64,000 nt of DNA from Cellulomonas fimi ATCC 484. Lineage in GTDB: Bacteria; Actinomycetota; Actinomycetes; Actinomycetales; Cellulomonadaceae. Both the position numbers and the translations under genes were made by a program. The DNA is taken from assembly GCF_000212695.1 (NCBI RefSeq), contig NC_015514.1, positions 62,001 to 126,000 of the forward strand. The letters are read 5' to 3'. Shown here piece after piece: positions 45,534 through 53,387 of this stretch. Position 1 is the stretch's first letter; each line of letters opens with the position of its first letter. The notes beneath the pieces are model-generated. The model did no database searches and was not told the origin of the DNA. It worked only from the letters and a program-made list of their open reading frames with translations.

Positions 45534-47143
45534 GCACCACCACGGCACCCTCGCGGGTGAACGTCCCCGCCCCCAGGAGGCGCCTCGCGCTCCTGGGGGC
45601 GGGGGCGGTGCTCCTCATGACGGCCGCTGCCGCAGGCCTGCTGTGGCAGCGGTCGGTGCACGCGCACGACGGCTTCGTCGACGACGCCGCCGTGGAGCAG
45701 GGCCTCACCCTCCTGACCAACCCGGAGGGCCGCCTGCAGCTCCCGGTGCGCGAGGGCGAGACCTCGCTCGAGATGACCGCGTGGACGCGCGACGTCCTGC
45801 GTCGGGTCGGGCTGCCTGCTCCGGAGCTGAGCCCCGCCCCCGAGGCGTTCGACGCGGAGTCCGCCCGGTACTCCCCCGTCTGGAGCACGTACTTCGCGGT
45901 GCTCGCGGGGCTGCCGGTGCCGTCCGACCAGCGCACCGCGGCCGAGGAGGCCGTGGCGGCCCTGGCCGTCGCCCCGGACGACCGTGCGGCTGCCGACGTG
46001 ATGATGTCGATGTGGGCGGCCCAGCAGGCGGGGCTCGGGGACGCCCTGCCTCCGGCCGCGCTCGCCTGGGCCCGCGACCAGGTGCAGGAGTGCCACGGGA
46101 ACGCCTACACGCTCGTGCACACCGTCCAGGCGCTGACCGCGACGGGCGAGCAGGAGGAGCCGCTGGTGGTCGCCCTGCGCGGCTGCCTCGCCGAGTCCGG
46201 TGCCGGCGTGACCGCGCCCCAGGTGCCCCGGCACGAGGAGGAGCTGCTGGCGACAGTCGGTGAGGCGCTCGCCTTCGACGAGGTCGGATGGCCCGCGGAC
46301 GTGCCGCGTGACGCCTACGCCGCCGCGCTCGCGCCCCAGCCCTGGTCGTGGTCCGACCCGTGGTGGTCGGCCTTCAGCCTGCGCGGGTTCGTCGCGGCGG
46401 GGGGCGACCCGGTCGCGTACGCGCCGGTGGCCCGGGAGTGGGTGGAGCACCTCGACGAGGACGGGACGATGCCGGTCCTGATGATCGACCAGCCGAACCC
46501 CGAGCAGGACATGTTCGCCGCGATGATCGCGCACCGCGTCGGTGTCGAGTGGTCCGGCCTGCCGGCGCAGACGCTCCGGGCGACGGCGGCCGACGTCGCG
46601 CAGTGGCCCGACGAGCGGCACGCGACGTGGACGCTCTCGGCGTACCTGCAGGGCGTCGAGCTCACGCAGGAGGAGAGCGAGCGGTCCGCCGAGCCCGTCC
46701 GCCGGTGCGCGCAGGACACCGTCGACCTCGGCTCGCTGCGTCGGCACTGGGTCTGCGAGCTCGCAGCCGACGCCCTCGGCGTCGACGTGGCGGACGCGGA
46801 CGTGGGTCCCGCGTTCTACCGCGGGCTCGAACCGGCTGCGGCGGTCGAGGCCGCGGCCGTGCTCGAGCCGACCGACCTCCCCGCGGAGGTCCGGTCCGCG
46901 ATCACCACCGTCGCGTCCGAGCCCGGCCGGCACGGGACCCAGACCGTGGCGCAGGCCCTTCTGGTCGCCCGCCGGTTCCCCGGCACCCTGACGGACGAGG
47001 CGCCGCTCGTCGACGCGATCGAGCGCGCCCGTGCCGAGGCGGACCTGTCCGGCCTCTACACGACCACCCCTGGCGACGGGGTCGTGGACGTGTACGCGAC
47101 GTACTGGGTGTGCGCCGCCGACGCCGAGGAGCCGGCGCGATGA
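45524..47143 (+). CDS. Membrane-anchored helical-repeat protein of the ABC module, unknown function
   Basis: A 539-residue protein with one N-terminal membrane helix (LALLGAGAVLLMTAAAAGLL) and a long extracytoplasmic part of predicted helices rich in Ala, Leu and Trp. Recurrent elements such as AWTRDVLRRVGLP, then WSTYFAVLAGLPV, WSAFSLRGFVAAGG and WTLSAYLQGVELTQEE suggest an alpha/alpha-toroid related to prenyltransferase/squalene-cyclase repeats. Four cysteines lie in the soluble part. The GTG start overlaps the secreted protein, and the stop overlaps the ATPase start (ATGA). It may bind the secreted protein and pass a signal or substrate to the transporter (inference). Confidence 0.7.
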   Translation: MALSTTTAPSRVNVPAPRRRLALLGAGAVLLMTAAAAGLLWQRSVHAHDGFVDDAAVEQGLTLLTNPEGRLQLPVREGETSLEMTAWTRDVLRRVGLPAPELSPAPEAFDAESARYSPVWSTYFAVLAGLPVPSDQRTAAEEAVAALAVAPDDRAAADVMMSMWAAQQAGLGDALPPAALAWARDQVQECHGNAYTLVHTVQALTATGEQEEPLVVALRGCLAESGAGVTAPQVPRHEEELLATVGEALAFDEVGWPADVPRDAYAAALAPQPWSWSDPWWSAFSLRGFVAAGGDPVAYAPVAREWVEHLDEDGTMPVLMIDQPNPEQDMFAAMIAHRVGVEWSGLPAQTLRATAADVAQWPDERHATWTLSAYLQGVELTQEESERSAEPVRRCAQDTVDLGSLRRHWVCELAADALGVDVADADVGPAFYRGLEPAAAVEAAAVLEPTDLPAEVRSAITTVASEPGRHGTQTVAQALLVARRFPGTLTDEAPLVDAIERARAEADLSGLYTTTPGDGVVDVYATYWVCAADAEEPAR

Positions 47144-47799
47144 CCGTGCGGCTCGAGCAGGTGACGGTGACGTACCCGACACCCCAGGGTGGCGTGGACG
47201 CCTGCCGCGACGTGGACCTCACCACCGAGCCCGGGAAGGTCGTGGCCCTCGTCGGGCCGTCGGGAAGCGGCAAGACCACCGTCCTGTCCGTGCTCGCGCT
47301 GCTGCAGCGACCGACCTCGGGCCACGTGTGGTTCGGGGGCCGCGACCTCGCCCGCACCTCCGAGCGCGAGCGAGGACGGGTCGGACGCCAGGAGGTGGGC
47401 ATGGTGTTCCAGCGGGGAGTGCTCGTCGAGCACCTGACGGCGGTGGAGAACGTGGCGCTGCCGCTCCTGGCGGACCGGCGGCGGACCGCCCGCAGCACCG
47501 CGACCCGGTTGCTCGCCGACATGGGACTCGCCGAGCACCAGGACAAGCTGCCCGGTGCGCTGTCCGGCGGCGAGGCGCAGCGGGTCGCCGTGTGCCGGGC
47601 CGTCGTGCGGCGTCCGTCCCTCGTCGTGGCGGACGAGCCGACGTCGAGCCTCGACGAGGACTCCGCAGGGCACGTCCGCGCCGCGCTGCGAGGGCTCGCC
47701 GAGGCGGGAGCGTCCGTCGTCGTCGCGACGCACGACGCCGCCACCTGGGCGTGGGCCGACGAGGTCGTCCGCATGGACGCCGGGGAAGGAGCGCCGTGA
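47140..47799 (+). CDS. ABC transporter ATPase (MacB/LolD type), first module
   Basis: A 219-residue ATPase. Walker A is VGPSGSGKTT, the Q-loop region VGMVFQRGVLVEHLTAVENV, the signature LSGGEAQRVAVCRAV, Walker B VVADEPTSSLD and the switch His VVVATHD. These are features of the MacB/LolD/FtsE group, which drives mechanotransmission rather than import. It overlaps the genes on both sides by 4 bp and pairs with the FtsX-like permease that follows. Confidence 0.92.
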   Translation: MTVRLEQVTVTYPTPQGGVDACRDVDLTTEPGKVVALVGPSGSGKTTVLSVLALLQRPTSGHVWFGGRDLARTSERERGRVGRQEVGMVFQRGVLVEHLTAVENVALPLLADRRRTARSTATRLLADMGLAEHQDKLPGALSGGEAQRVAVCRAVVRRPSLVVADEPTSSLDEDSAGHVRAALRGLAEAGASVVVATHDAATWAWADEVVRMDAGEGAP

Positions 47800-49001
47800 G
47801 CGCACGGGACACCGTCACGTGGACGGATCTCGTCGTGGGGGGCGTGCGACGCCTGCGCGGGCGGTACGTGAGCCTCGCCGTCGTCGTCTCGATCAGCTGT
47901 GCCGGCAGCCTCTTCGCGCTGCTGCTCGGGTCCTACGCGGACCGCCAGACCGCGCAGGACGCCGACGCGACGGCCGTGCTGCGGGAGATCACGCTCTACC
48001 CGTCCCAGACCCTCCTGACGCCCGCCACGCTCGACGGGGTGCGCGGCGAGGACGGCGTCGAGTCCGTGTCACCGTTCCTGCGCGTCACCGCCGGGATGCG
48101 GACCACGGGCAGCGACCTCAGCCTCGTGGCGCTGACCCCGGCGATCCGGCCGCCCCTCGTGGCGGGCTCGTTCGAGCCTGCAGAGGACGACCGTGGAGTG
48201 CCCGGCGTGGTGCTGCCGGCGACGATCGGCTCGCTCGACCTGCGGACGCTCGTCGGCCGCGACGTCGACCTGACGGTCACCGTCGCGCTGGACGAGGGCA
48301 TCGGCACGACGCGGGACCTCACGTTCCACGTGACGGGGGTGAGCGACCCGACCTACCAGGTGGACGCACCGGATGCCGCGTACGCCGCGTTCGAGGTCGT
48401 CGAGCCCCTCTACCTCGACCGGCTGGGCGTCGGGGAGGACGGGGTGGAGGCCGTCGGGGGGTACGACAAGGCGACGGTCGTCGCGGCGGCGGGGACGGAC
48501 GTCGAGGAGCTCACCCGCACGTTGCAGGGCCAGGGGTTCCAGGCGGTCTCGCGCAGCCAGGAGCTCGCGACGCTGCCCGGCATCATCGTCCTCATCCGCA
48601 CCGCTGGCGGCGTCGTCGTCGGGCTGCTCCTGGTGATCAGCGCGGTGAGCGCCGGGGTTCTCGTGACCTCGCTCGCGCGGCAGCGCACGTCCGAGCTCGG
48701 CGTGCTGCGCTCGGTCGGCTGGTCACCCGCGCGGGTGCTCGGGCTGTGGCTCGGGGAGCTCGGGATCGTCGTGACGAGCGCCGTGGTGGTCGGTTCGGTC
48801 GTCGGTGCCGGCGCGGGGCTGCTGCTGGGCGGCGCGCTCCGGGAGGGGATCGCCGACGGCCAGCTGGGCCCGGTGGAGATCGCGCCGCAGCACCTGCTCG
48901 TGCCGCTGGTGTTCCTCGTCCTCACCGTGCTCGCCGCGTCGCTCGCGATCACCCGGTCCGCGGCGCGCGACGTGGTCTCGGTCCTGAGGTCGCTGTCATG
49001 A
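47796..49001 (+). CDS. FtsX/MacB-like ABC permease, first module
   Basis: A 401-residue membrane protein: one helix near the N-terminus (YVSLAVVVSISCAGSLFALL), a large extracytoplasmic domain of about 200 residues, and three C-terminal helices with TSLARQRTSELGVLRSVGWS, the FtsX-family signature (QR-x(2)-E-[IL]-G-[VIL]-LR-A/S-[IV]-G). The GTG at 47796 overlaps the ATPase stop. The layout suits an extrusion or lipoprotein-handling transporter. Confidence 0.88.
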   Translation: MSARDTVTWTDLVVGGVRRLRGRYVSLAVVVSISCAGSLFALLLGSYADRQTAQDADATAVLREITLYPSQTLLTPATLDGVRGEDGVESVSPFLRVTAGMRTTGSDLSLVALTPAIRPPLVAGSFEPAEDDRGVPGVVLPATIGSLDLRTLVGRDVDLTVTVALDEGIGTTRDLTFHVTGVSDPTYQVDAPDAAYAAFEVVEPLYLDRLGVGEDGVEAVGGYDKATVVAAAGTDVEELTRTLQGQGFQAVSRSQELATLPGIIVLIRTAGGVVVGLLLVISAVSAGVLVTSLARQRTSELGVLRSVGWSPARVLGLWLGELGIVVTSAVVVGSVVGAGAGLLLGGALREGIADGQLGPVEIAPQHLLVPLVFLVLTVLAASLAITRSAARDVVSVLRSLS

Positions 49002-50032
49002 GGCGCCGCGGCGGTGTCGTGCGGCGCGGTGGTGCGGCGGTCCTCGGCCTGGTGGCCGCCCTCACGGCATGCAGCAGGCCCCTGGACGTCCCGCTCACGC
49101 CGTTGCCGGGCGCGGACCTGTTTGCGGTGTCCGACGTGGACGGGGTGCCCGTCGTCGTCGGCATCGACGTCGACGAGCCCACCGCGGTGGCGACGGCTCG
49201 GGTGCTGCGGGGGCGCGGCGACGTGCACGCATCGTCGGTCGTCGGCGTCGGGCCCGACGGCGGCGCCGTGCTGAGCTGGTCCGGGTCCGGCGCCACGACG
49301 TCCTTCGTCACCGTCGGTGCGGCGGGGACGGACGTGCGCGAGACCGGGGTGGGCATCGACACGGGGTTGGCGGCGAGCCTGGGCGACACGGTGCTGGCGC
49401 TGCTGCCCGTGCTGGGCGGCGACGGTGCGCGCCTGCGGCGGGCATCGCTCGCCGACGGCGAGGACCTCGGCGACGTCGAGGTCGGCCTGGTTCCGCAAGC
49501 CCTGACGGGCCGCCCCGGGGCCGGGTTCCTCGTCGCCTCGTGGAGCGGGGGCCGGCTGGCCCTGCAGACGGTCGGGCTCGACGGGACCGCCGGCCCCGTG
49601 GAGCGGCGTGACCTCGGACCGGTCGACGTCCGCGCGGTCACCTGGGCGCAGGACGGGGTGGTCGTGGCCGCGGCGGCGCAGGGGCCGCTGCCCGAGCCGG
49701 CCCCGATCGCGCTCCCGGACGGCGGGTCGGTGGACGTGCGTGTCGAGCGGGTCGGACCCGCGACCGCGTTCGTGAGCGTCACACCGGACGCGATCGCGTA
49801 CGACGTCACGATCGACGGGGGGCCCGGCGTGGCGGTGCGCGACCGTTCCACGGGGCACGAGGTGACCTTCCCGTCCCTGCGCGACGAGTCGGTGGCCGGT
49901 CTGGCGCTGACCGCCGACGGGTTCGTCGCGGTGCTCGGGACGACGACCGTGCTGGTGCGTGACCCCGGCAGCGGGGAGGTCGCCTCCGTGCGGCTGCCCG
50001 GTCCGTCGTCGACGGCGTGGGGCAGCCGGTGA
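48998..50032 (+). CDS. Lipoprotein with beta-propeller-like repeats
   Basis: A 344-residue lipoprotein (lipobox LTAC, Cys-25). The mature part has repeated short strands with Gly-Asp turns, for example VGVGPDGGAVLSWSGSGATT, then VVVAAAAQGPLPEP and VAGLALTADGFVAVLGTTTV, suggesting a beta-propeller. No enzyme motif is visible. ATG at 48998 overlaps the permease stop, and its own stop overlaps the next lipoprotein start, so it belongs to the ABC module and probably sits outside the membrane near the permease. Confidence 0.75.
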   Translation: MRRRGGVVRRGGAAVLGLVAALTACSRPLDVPLTPLPGADLFAVSDVDGVPVVVGIDVDEPTAVATARVLRGRGDVHASSVVGVGPDGGAVLSWSGSGATTSFVTVGAAGTDVRETGVGIDTGLAASLGDTVLALLPVLGGDGARLRRASLADGEDLGDVEVGLVPQALTGRPGAGFLVASWSGGRLALQTVGLDGTAGPVERRDLGPVDVRAVTWAQDGVVVAAAAQGPLPEPAPIALPDGGSVDVRVERVGPATAFVSVTPDAIAYDVTIDGGPGVAVRDRSTGHEVTFPSLRDESVAGLALTADGFVAVLGTTTVLVRDPGSGEVASVRLPGPSSTAWGSR

Positions 50033-51012
50033 CGGCGCGCCGGCGCAGGGTGCCGTCGCCGGTTCCCGTCGTGGCCGTCGTGCTGCTGCTCGCCGCCTGC
50101 GCACCCGACGCGGACGAGGTGCCGGCGCCGCGGACGTCGGACGGTACCGCTCCGGTGACGGCGTTCCTCGAGCGTCTGCACGGGACGGAGAGCGACACGG
50201 CATCGCGGCTCCGCGCGACCGAGGAGCTCGTCGCGTCGTGCATGCGACGGGAGGGTTTCGACTACGTCCCGCGCCCCGTGGAGGTGCGGGAACGCGCGGC
50301 GGACGGCATCCCGGCGTGGGGCTCGCGCGAGTTCGCGGAGCGGTTCGGCTACGGGGCTGCCACCGAGTCGGTGCTGCTGGCGGCGCAGGGGGGCGACGAG
50401 CCGTCGGCGGCACCCGACCCGAACCTGGCGACCGTGCAGGCGCTCTCGCCGGAGGGGCAGGACGCGTACTGGACCGCGCTGCTGGGGCGTCAGGACGTGT
50501 CGGCCGGTGCGGACGGTCAGGCCTACGACTGGACGACGGCCGGGTGCACGGGGTGGGCGGAGCACGAGTCGGACGCGCGCACGGCGGTCGAGGACGACCC
50601 GGACCTCGCCGAGGTGGTGCGGGCGGCCGAGGAGATCGACCTCGCCGTGGAGCTCGACGCGCGCGTGCTGTCCGCCCTCGACGCGTGGTCGAGGTGCATG
50701 GCGCTGCGCGGGTACGACGTCGCGACGCCGCAGGACGCCGAGGCCGCGGCGTACGACGCCGTGACGCAGCTGCGCGCCGGGGGCGAGCTGCGTGACGACG
50801 GCTCGGTCGTCGTCGACCCGGCGGCGCTCGACGCGCTGGCGCAGCAGGAGGTCACGATGGCCACGGACGACGCCTCCTGCCGCGAGTCCGGCCGGCTCGA
50901 CGAGGTCCGTCGCGACACCCGGGCAGACCTGGAGCAGCGGTTCTGGGACCAGCACGGGTCGGACCTCGAGCAGTGGTGGGCGGCGCGCGAGCGGGTGGCG
51001 TCGGACGGCTGA
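50029..51012 (+). CDS. Cys-rich lipoprotein, first module
   Basis: A 327-residue lipoprotein (lipobox LAAC, Cys-24). The mature part is helical and has repeated Cys-x(4)-Gly-aromatic motifs: SCMRREGFDYVPRP and RCMALRGYDVATP, plus GCTGWAEHE and SCRESGRLDE. The same pattern recurs in the lipoprotein of the second ABC module (53388-53954), so the two are probably distant paralogues. The GTG start overlaps the preceding gene. Likely disulfide-bonded and surface-exposed; function unknown. Confidence 0.75.
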   Translation: MTARRRRVPSPVPVVAVVLLLAACAPDADEVPAPRTSDGTAPVTAFLERLHGTESDTASRLRATEELVASCMRREGFDYVPRPVEVRERAADGIPAWGSREFAERFGYGAATESVLLAAQGGDEPSAAPDPNLATVQALSPEGQDAYWTALLGRQDVSAGADGQAYDWTTAGCTGWAEHESDARTAVEDDPDLAEVVRAAEEIDLAVELDARVLSALDAWSRCMALRGYDVATPQDAEAAAYDAVTQLRAGGELRDDGSVVVDPAALDALAQQEVTMATDDASCRESGRLDEVRRDTRADLEQRFWDQHGSDLEQWWAARERVASDG

Positions 51013-51051
51013 CGTGCCGGTGCGTGCGACACGGCCTGGCCTGCGGTGCGT

Positions 51052-51071
51052 GCAATGTGATATCACATTGC
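51052..51071. promoter_or_regulatory. Perfect 20-bp palindrome upstream of the SPFH gene
   Basis: GCAATGTGAT (51052-51061) is followed directly by its exact complement ATCACATTGC (51062-51071). It lies 45 bp before the SPFH start and 40 bp after the preceding stop. The SPFH operon ends in a ribbon-helix-helix gene, whose dimers typically bind such symmetric TGATATCA-type sites, so autoregulation is likely. Confidence 0.75.
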
Positions 51072-51116
51072 TAGCACGCGCCGACGGCGCTGCATCGACC
51101 CGAGGAGCTGAGCCCC

Positions 51117-52079
51117 ATGCCCGACACCACCACGCCCCCGCAGGACTCCGTCGGCGGTGACCCGAGCGGCCGTCCCGTCGGCCACGCGGGGGCACGCGTC
51201 GAGGTGGTGGAGCGTGCCGCGCCGTCCGGCGGCACGGCCCTGGCCCTGCTCGTCCTGCTCCTCGCCCTCGCGCTCGCCGTGCTCGGCGTCGTCGCCGTCG
51301 CGCTCGCCGACGCCGACGACGCCCCCGGCCTCGGCGCCATCGGCATCCTGCTCATGCTCGCCGCGGTCCTCCTGCCGTCCGGCGTCACCGTCATCAGCCC
51401 CGGGCAGACCAAGGTCGTGCAGCTCTTCGGCCGCTACCTCGGCACCATCCGGCGCACCGGCCTCGTCGCCACCGTGCCGCTGACCACCAAGAAGAAGGTC
51501 TCCGTCCGCGTCCGCAACTTCGAGACCAGCGAGCTCAAGGTCAACGACGCCGACGGCAACCCCGTCAACATCGCGTGCATCGTCGTCTGGCAGGTCACCG
51601 ACACCGCGCGCGCCACGTTCGCCGTCGAGGACTACGAGGGCTTCGTGCGCGTGCAGTCGGAGTCCGCGCTGCGGCACGTCGCGATGTCCCACCCCTACGA
51701 CGACGCCGAGGCCGGCGAGCGGTCCCTGCGCGGCGCGACCGACGTCGTCTCCGCCGAGATCGCGACCGAGGTCGCCGCGCGCGTCGTCATCGCCGGCGTC
51801 GAGGTCATCGAGGCCCGCATCTCCAACCTCGCGTACGCGCCCGAGATCGCCCAGGCGATGCTCCAGCGGCAGCAGGCGGGCGCGATCATCGCGGCGCGCG
51901 AGCGGATCGTCGAGGGTGCGGTGTCCATGGTCGAGGACGCGCTCGCCCGGCTGGAGCGCGACGGGATCGTCACCCTCGACGAGGAGCGGCGTGCGGCGAT
52001 GGTCTCCAACCTGCTCGTCGTCCTGTGCGGCGAGAGCCGTGCGACGCCCGTCATCAACACCGGCAGCCTGTACGCGTGA
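51117..52079 (+). CDS. SPFH/Band 7 domain protein
   Basis: A 320-residue prohibitin/slipin-like protein. Two hydrophobic segments near the N-terminus (TALALLVLLLALALAVLGVV and LGAIGILLMLAAVLLP) anchor it. The SPFH domain follows: TVISPGQTKVVQLFGRYLGT, then NFETSELKVNDADGNPVNI and ESALRHVAMSHPYDD, ending EIAQAMLQRQQAGAIIAARE as in the C-terminal coiled coil. Such proteins scaffold membrane microdomains. GAGGAG lies 9 bases before the ATG. Its stop overlaps the ribbon-helix-helix gene. Confidence 0.92.
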   Translation: MPDTTTPPQDSVGGDPSGRPVGHAGARVEVVERAAPSGGTALALLVLLLALALAVLGVVAVALADADDAPGLGAIGILLMLAAVLLPSGVTVISPGQTKVVQLFGRYLGTIRRTGLVATVPLTTKKKVSVRVRNFETSELKVNDADGNPVNIACIVVWQVTDTARATFAVEDYEGFVRVQSESALRHVAMSHPYDDAEAGERSLRGATDVVSAEIATEVAARVVIAGVEVIEARISNLAYAPEIAQAMLQRQQAGAIIAARERIVEGAVSMVEDALARLERDGIVTLDEERRAAMVSNLLVVLCGESRATPVINTGSLYA

Positions 52080-52315
52080 GCACCACGCCGCCTGCCGACG
52101 CCCCGCCCCCGCGGCGGGAGCGTCGGCAGGTGCTGCTCCGGCTCGACCCCGCCGTGCACGACGCGCTCGCCCGGTGGGCCGCCGACGACCTGCGCAGCCT
52201 CAACGCCCAGGTCGACCTGCTCCTGCGCCGCGCGCTCGACGACGCCGGCCGCCTCCCGCGCGGCACTGCCCCGCCCCGCCGCCCGGGCCGGCCGCCCCGC
52301 GACGACCCGGCGTAG
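52076..52315 (+). CDS. Ribbon-helix-helix (Arc-type) DNA-binding protein
   Basis: A 79-residue protein with RRQVLLRLDPAVHDALARWA, then SLNAQVDLLLRRALDDAG, the beta-strand plus two-helix pattern of the Arc/MetJ family. The tail is Pro/Arg-rich. It overlaps the SPFH gene (GTGA) and is the best candidate for the factor that binds the 20-bp palindrome upstream of that gene. Arc-type proteins can also be antitoxins, but no toxin is adjacent. Confidence 0.85.
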   Translation: MSTTPPADAPPPRRERRQVLLRLDPAVHDALARWAADDLRSLNAQVDLLLRRALDDAGRLPRGTAPPRRPGRPPRDDPA

Positions 52316-52350
52316 GGCGGGCGTCGCCGGCGTGTGGCAGCCTCGGCGGC

Positions 52351-52752
52351 ATGGAGCGGGAGTCGCGGCACCTCAGCGTCCACGTCGAGCGGGCGGCGGC
52401 GGAGGTCTACGCGTTCGCGTCGCAGCCGTCGAACCTGCCGCGGTGGGCCTCCGGGCTCGGCAGCGACGTCGTGCACGAGGGCGACGACTGGTTCGTCGAG
52501 ACGCCCGGAGGGCGGGCGCGCGTGCGGTTCGCACCCCCGAACGACCTCGGCGTCCTCGACCACGAGGTGCTGACGCCGGCGGGGGAGACGGTGCACGTCC
52601 CGCTGCGCGCGATCCCCGACGGCGACGCGTGCGAGGTCGTCTTCACGCTGCGGCGGGCGCCGGGCATGACCGACGAGGAGCTGGACCGCGACGAGGCGCT
52701 GGTGCGCGCGGACCTCGCGCGGCTCAAGGAGGTCGTCGAGGGGCGCTCCTGA
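52351..52752 (+). CDS. SRPBCC-fold protein (polyketide cyclase/START-like)
   Basis: A 133-residue protein with LSVHVERAAAEVYAFASQPS, then NLPRWASGLGSDV and DHEVLTPAGETVHVPLRAIP, ending with a helix (EALVRADLARLKEVVE). The layout is that of the ligand-binding START/SRPBCC fold. No catalytic residues can be assigned. It starts at ATG 52351 and is on its own between the SPFH pair and the CBM48-like gene. Confidence 0.82.
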   Translation: MERESRHLSVHVERAAAEVYAFASQPSNLPRWASGLGSDVVHEGDDWFVETPGGRARVRFAPPNDLGVLDHEVLTPAGETVHVPLRAIPDGDACEVVFTLRRAPGMTDEELDRDEALVRADLARLKEVVEGRS

Positions 52753-52877
52753 CGGCACGACGCCCGCGGCGACACGCGCGCGTCACGTCCTGCTCACCGG
52801 ACGGTGCGCCTCCCGGAAACATCAGCAGGCCACGATGCGCTCGTCCGCGTCGCCCGAGGGAAGGTCTGGTCCCGCCC

Positions 52878-53159
52878 GTGCTGAAGAAGTCCCGCTCCGT
52901 CGCGTCCGCCACCTGCACGATCACGTTCGCGCTGCCGACCGCCTCGCTCGACGGGCCGGTCAGCGTCGTCGGCACGTTCAACGACTGGACGCCGGGCACG
53001 CACCCCCTGCGCCGCCGCTCGAACGGCACGGCGAGCACGTCGGTGACCGTGCCGGCGGGCACCGCCGTCCGCTTCCGCTACCTCGGGGCCCACGGCCACT
53101 GGTTCGACGACGCCGACGCCGACGAGATCACCGCGGACGGCGGTGTCGTCCTCGCCTGA
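52878..53159 (+). CDS. Small isolated CBM48/isoamylase-N-like protein
   Basis: A 93-residue protein resembling the isoamylase early-set/glycogen-binding domain: TCTITFALPTASLDGPVSVV and GTFNDWTPGTHPLRRRSNGT, with the conserved FNDW, and VPAGTAVRFRYLGAHGHWFD followed by a short acidic DADEITADGG. Proteins that consist only of this domain are common in bacteria and may bind glycogen or regulate enzymes. No signal peptide. The start is GTG 52878. Confidence 0.82.
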   Translation: MLKKSRSVASATCTITFALPTASLDGPVSVVGTFNDWTPGTHPLRRRSNGTASTSVTVPAGTAVRFRYLGAHGHWFDDADADEITADGGVVLA

Positions 53160-53185
53160 TCGGCCGCTGGCCTGCGGCGACGCTC

Positions 53186-53258
53186 TTGTCACCGGCCCCC
53201 TGCGCCGCTACCTTCGGTCGCGCAGGGAGCCGGGGGGCAGCGCATGGGAGCGCTCCCC
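53186..53258 (+). promoter_or_regulatory. Promoter and CebR-like operator of the CCC-peptide module
   Basis: TTGTCA (53186-53191) is followed after 17 bp by TACCTT (53209-53214), so transcription should start near 53221. TGGGAGCGCTCCCC at 53245-53258 differs by one base from the CebR/CelR operator TGGGAGCGCTCCCA known from cellulose-degrading actinobacteria. Its position about 25 bp into the transcript suits a roadblock repressor site. It lies 32 bp before the small peptide gene. Confidence 0.65.
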
Positions 53259-53289
53259 TTCCGCCTGTTCCCGTGCACTCAGAGACGAG

Positions 53290-53364
53290 ATGCAGAGCCG
53301 AGAACGCATGGCGCACTCCACGACCTCCGGCTACCGCTACGACACCTGCTGCTGCACGGGCTGA
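53290..53364 (+). CDS. 24-residue peptide ending in Cys-Cys-Cys-Thr-Gly, first gene of the second ABC module
   Basis: ATG 53290 opens 24 codons, with an alternative in-frame ATG at 53308 that gives MAHSTTSGYRYDTCCCTG. Three adjacent cysteines and a C-terminal Thr-Gly are striking for such a short frame. GAGACGAG lies just upstream, and the frame is followed by the lipoprotein gene after 23 bp, in the same transcript as the membrane-fusion protein, ATPase and permease. No lanthipeptide, YcaO or radical-SAM gene is nearby, so if it is real it may be an exported signal, bacteriocin-like or metal-binding peptide with little modification. Coding is unproven. Confidence 0.5.
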   Translation: MQSRERMAHSTTSGYRYDTCCCTG

Positions 53365-53387
53365 CCGATCGGTCCGCAGGAGGTGCG

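Noticed and set aside
52076..52315. Antitoxin of a toxin-antitoxin pair
   Set aside because: No small toxin gene is adjacent; the partner is an SPFH scaffold, so autoregulation is the simpler reading.
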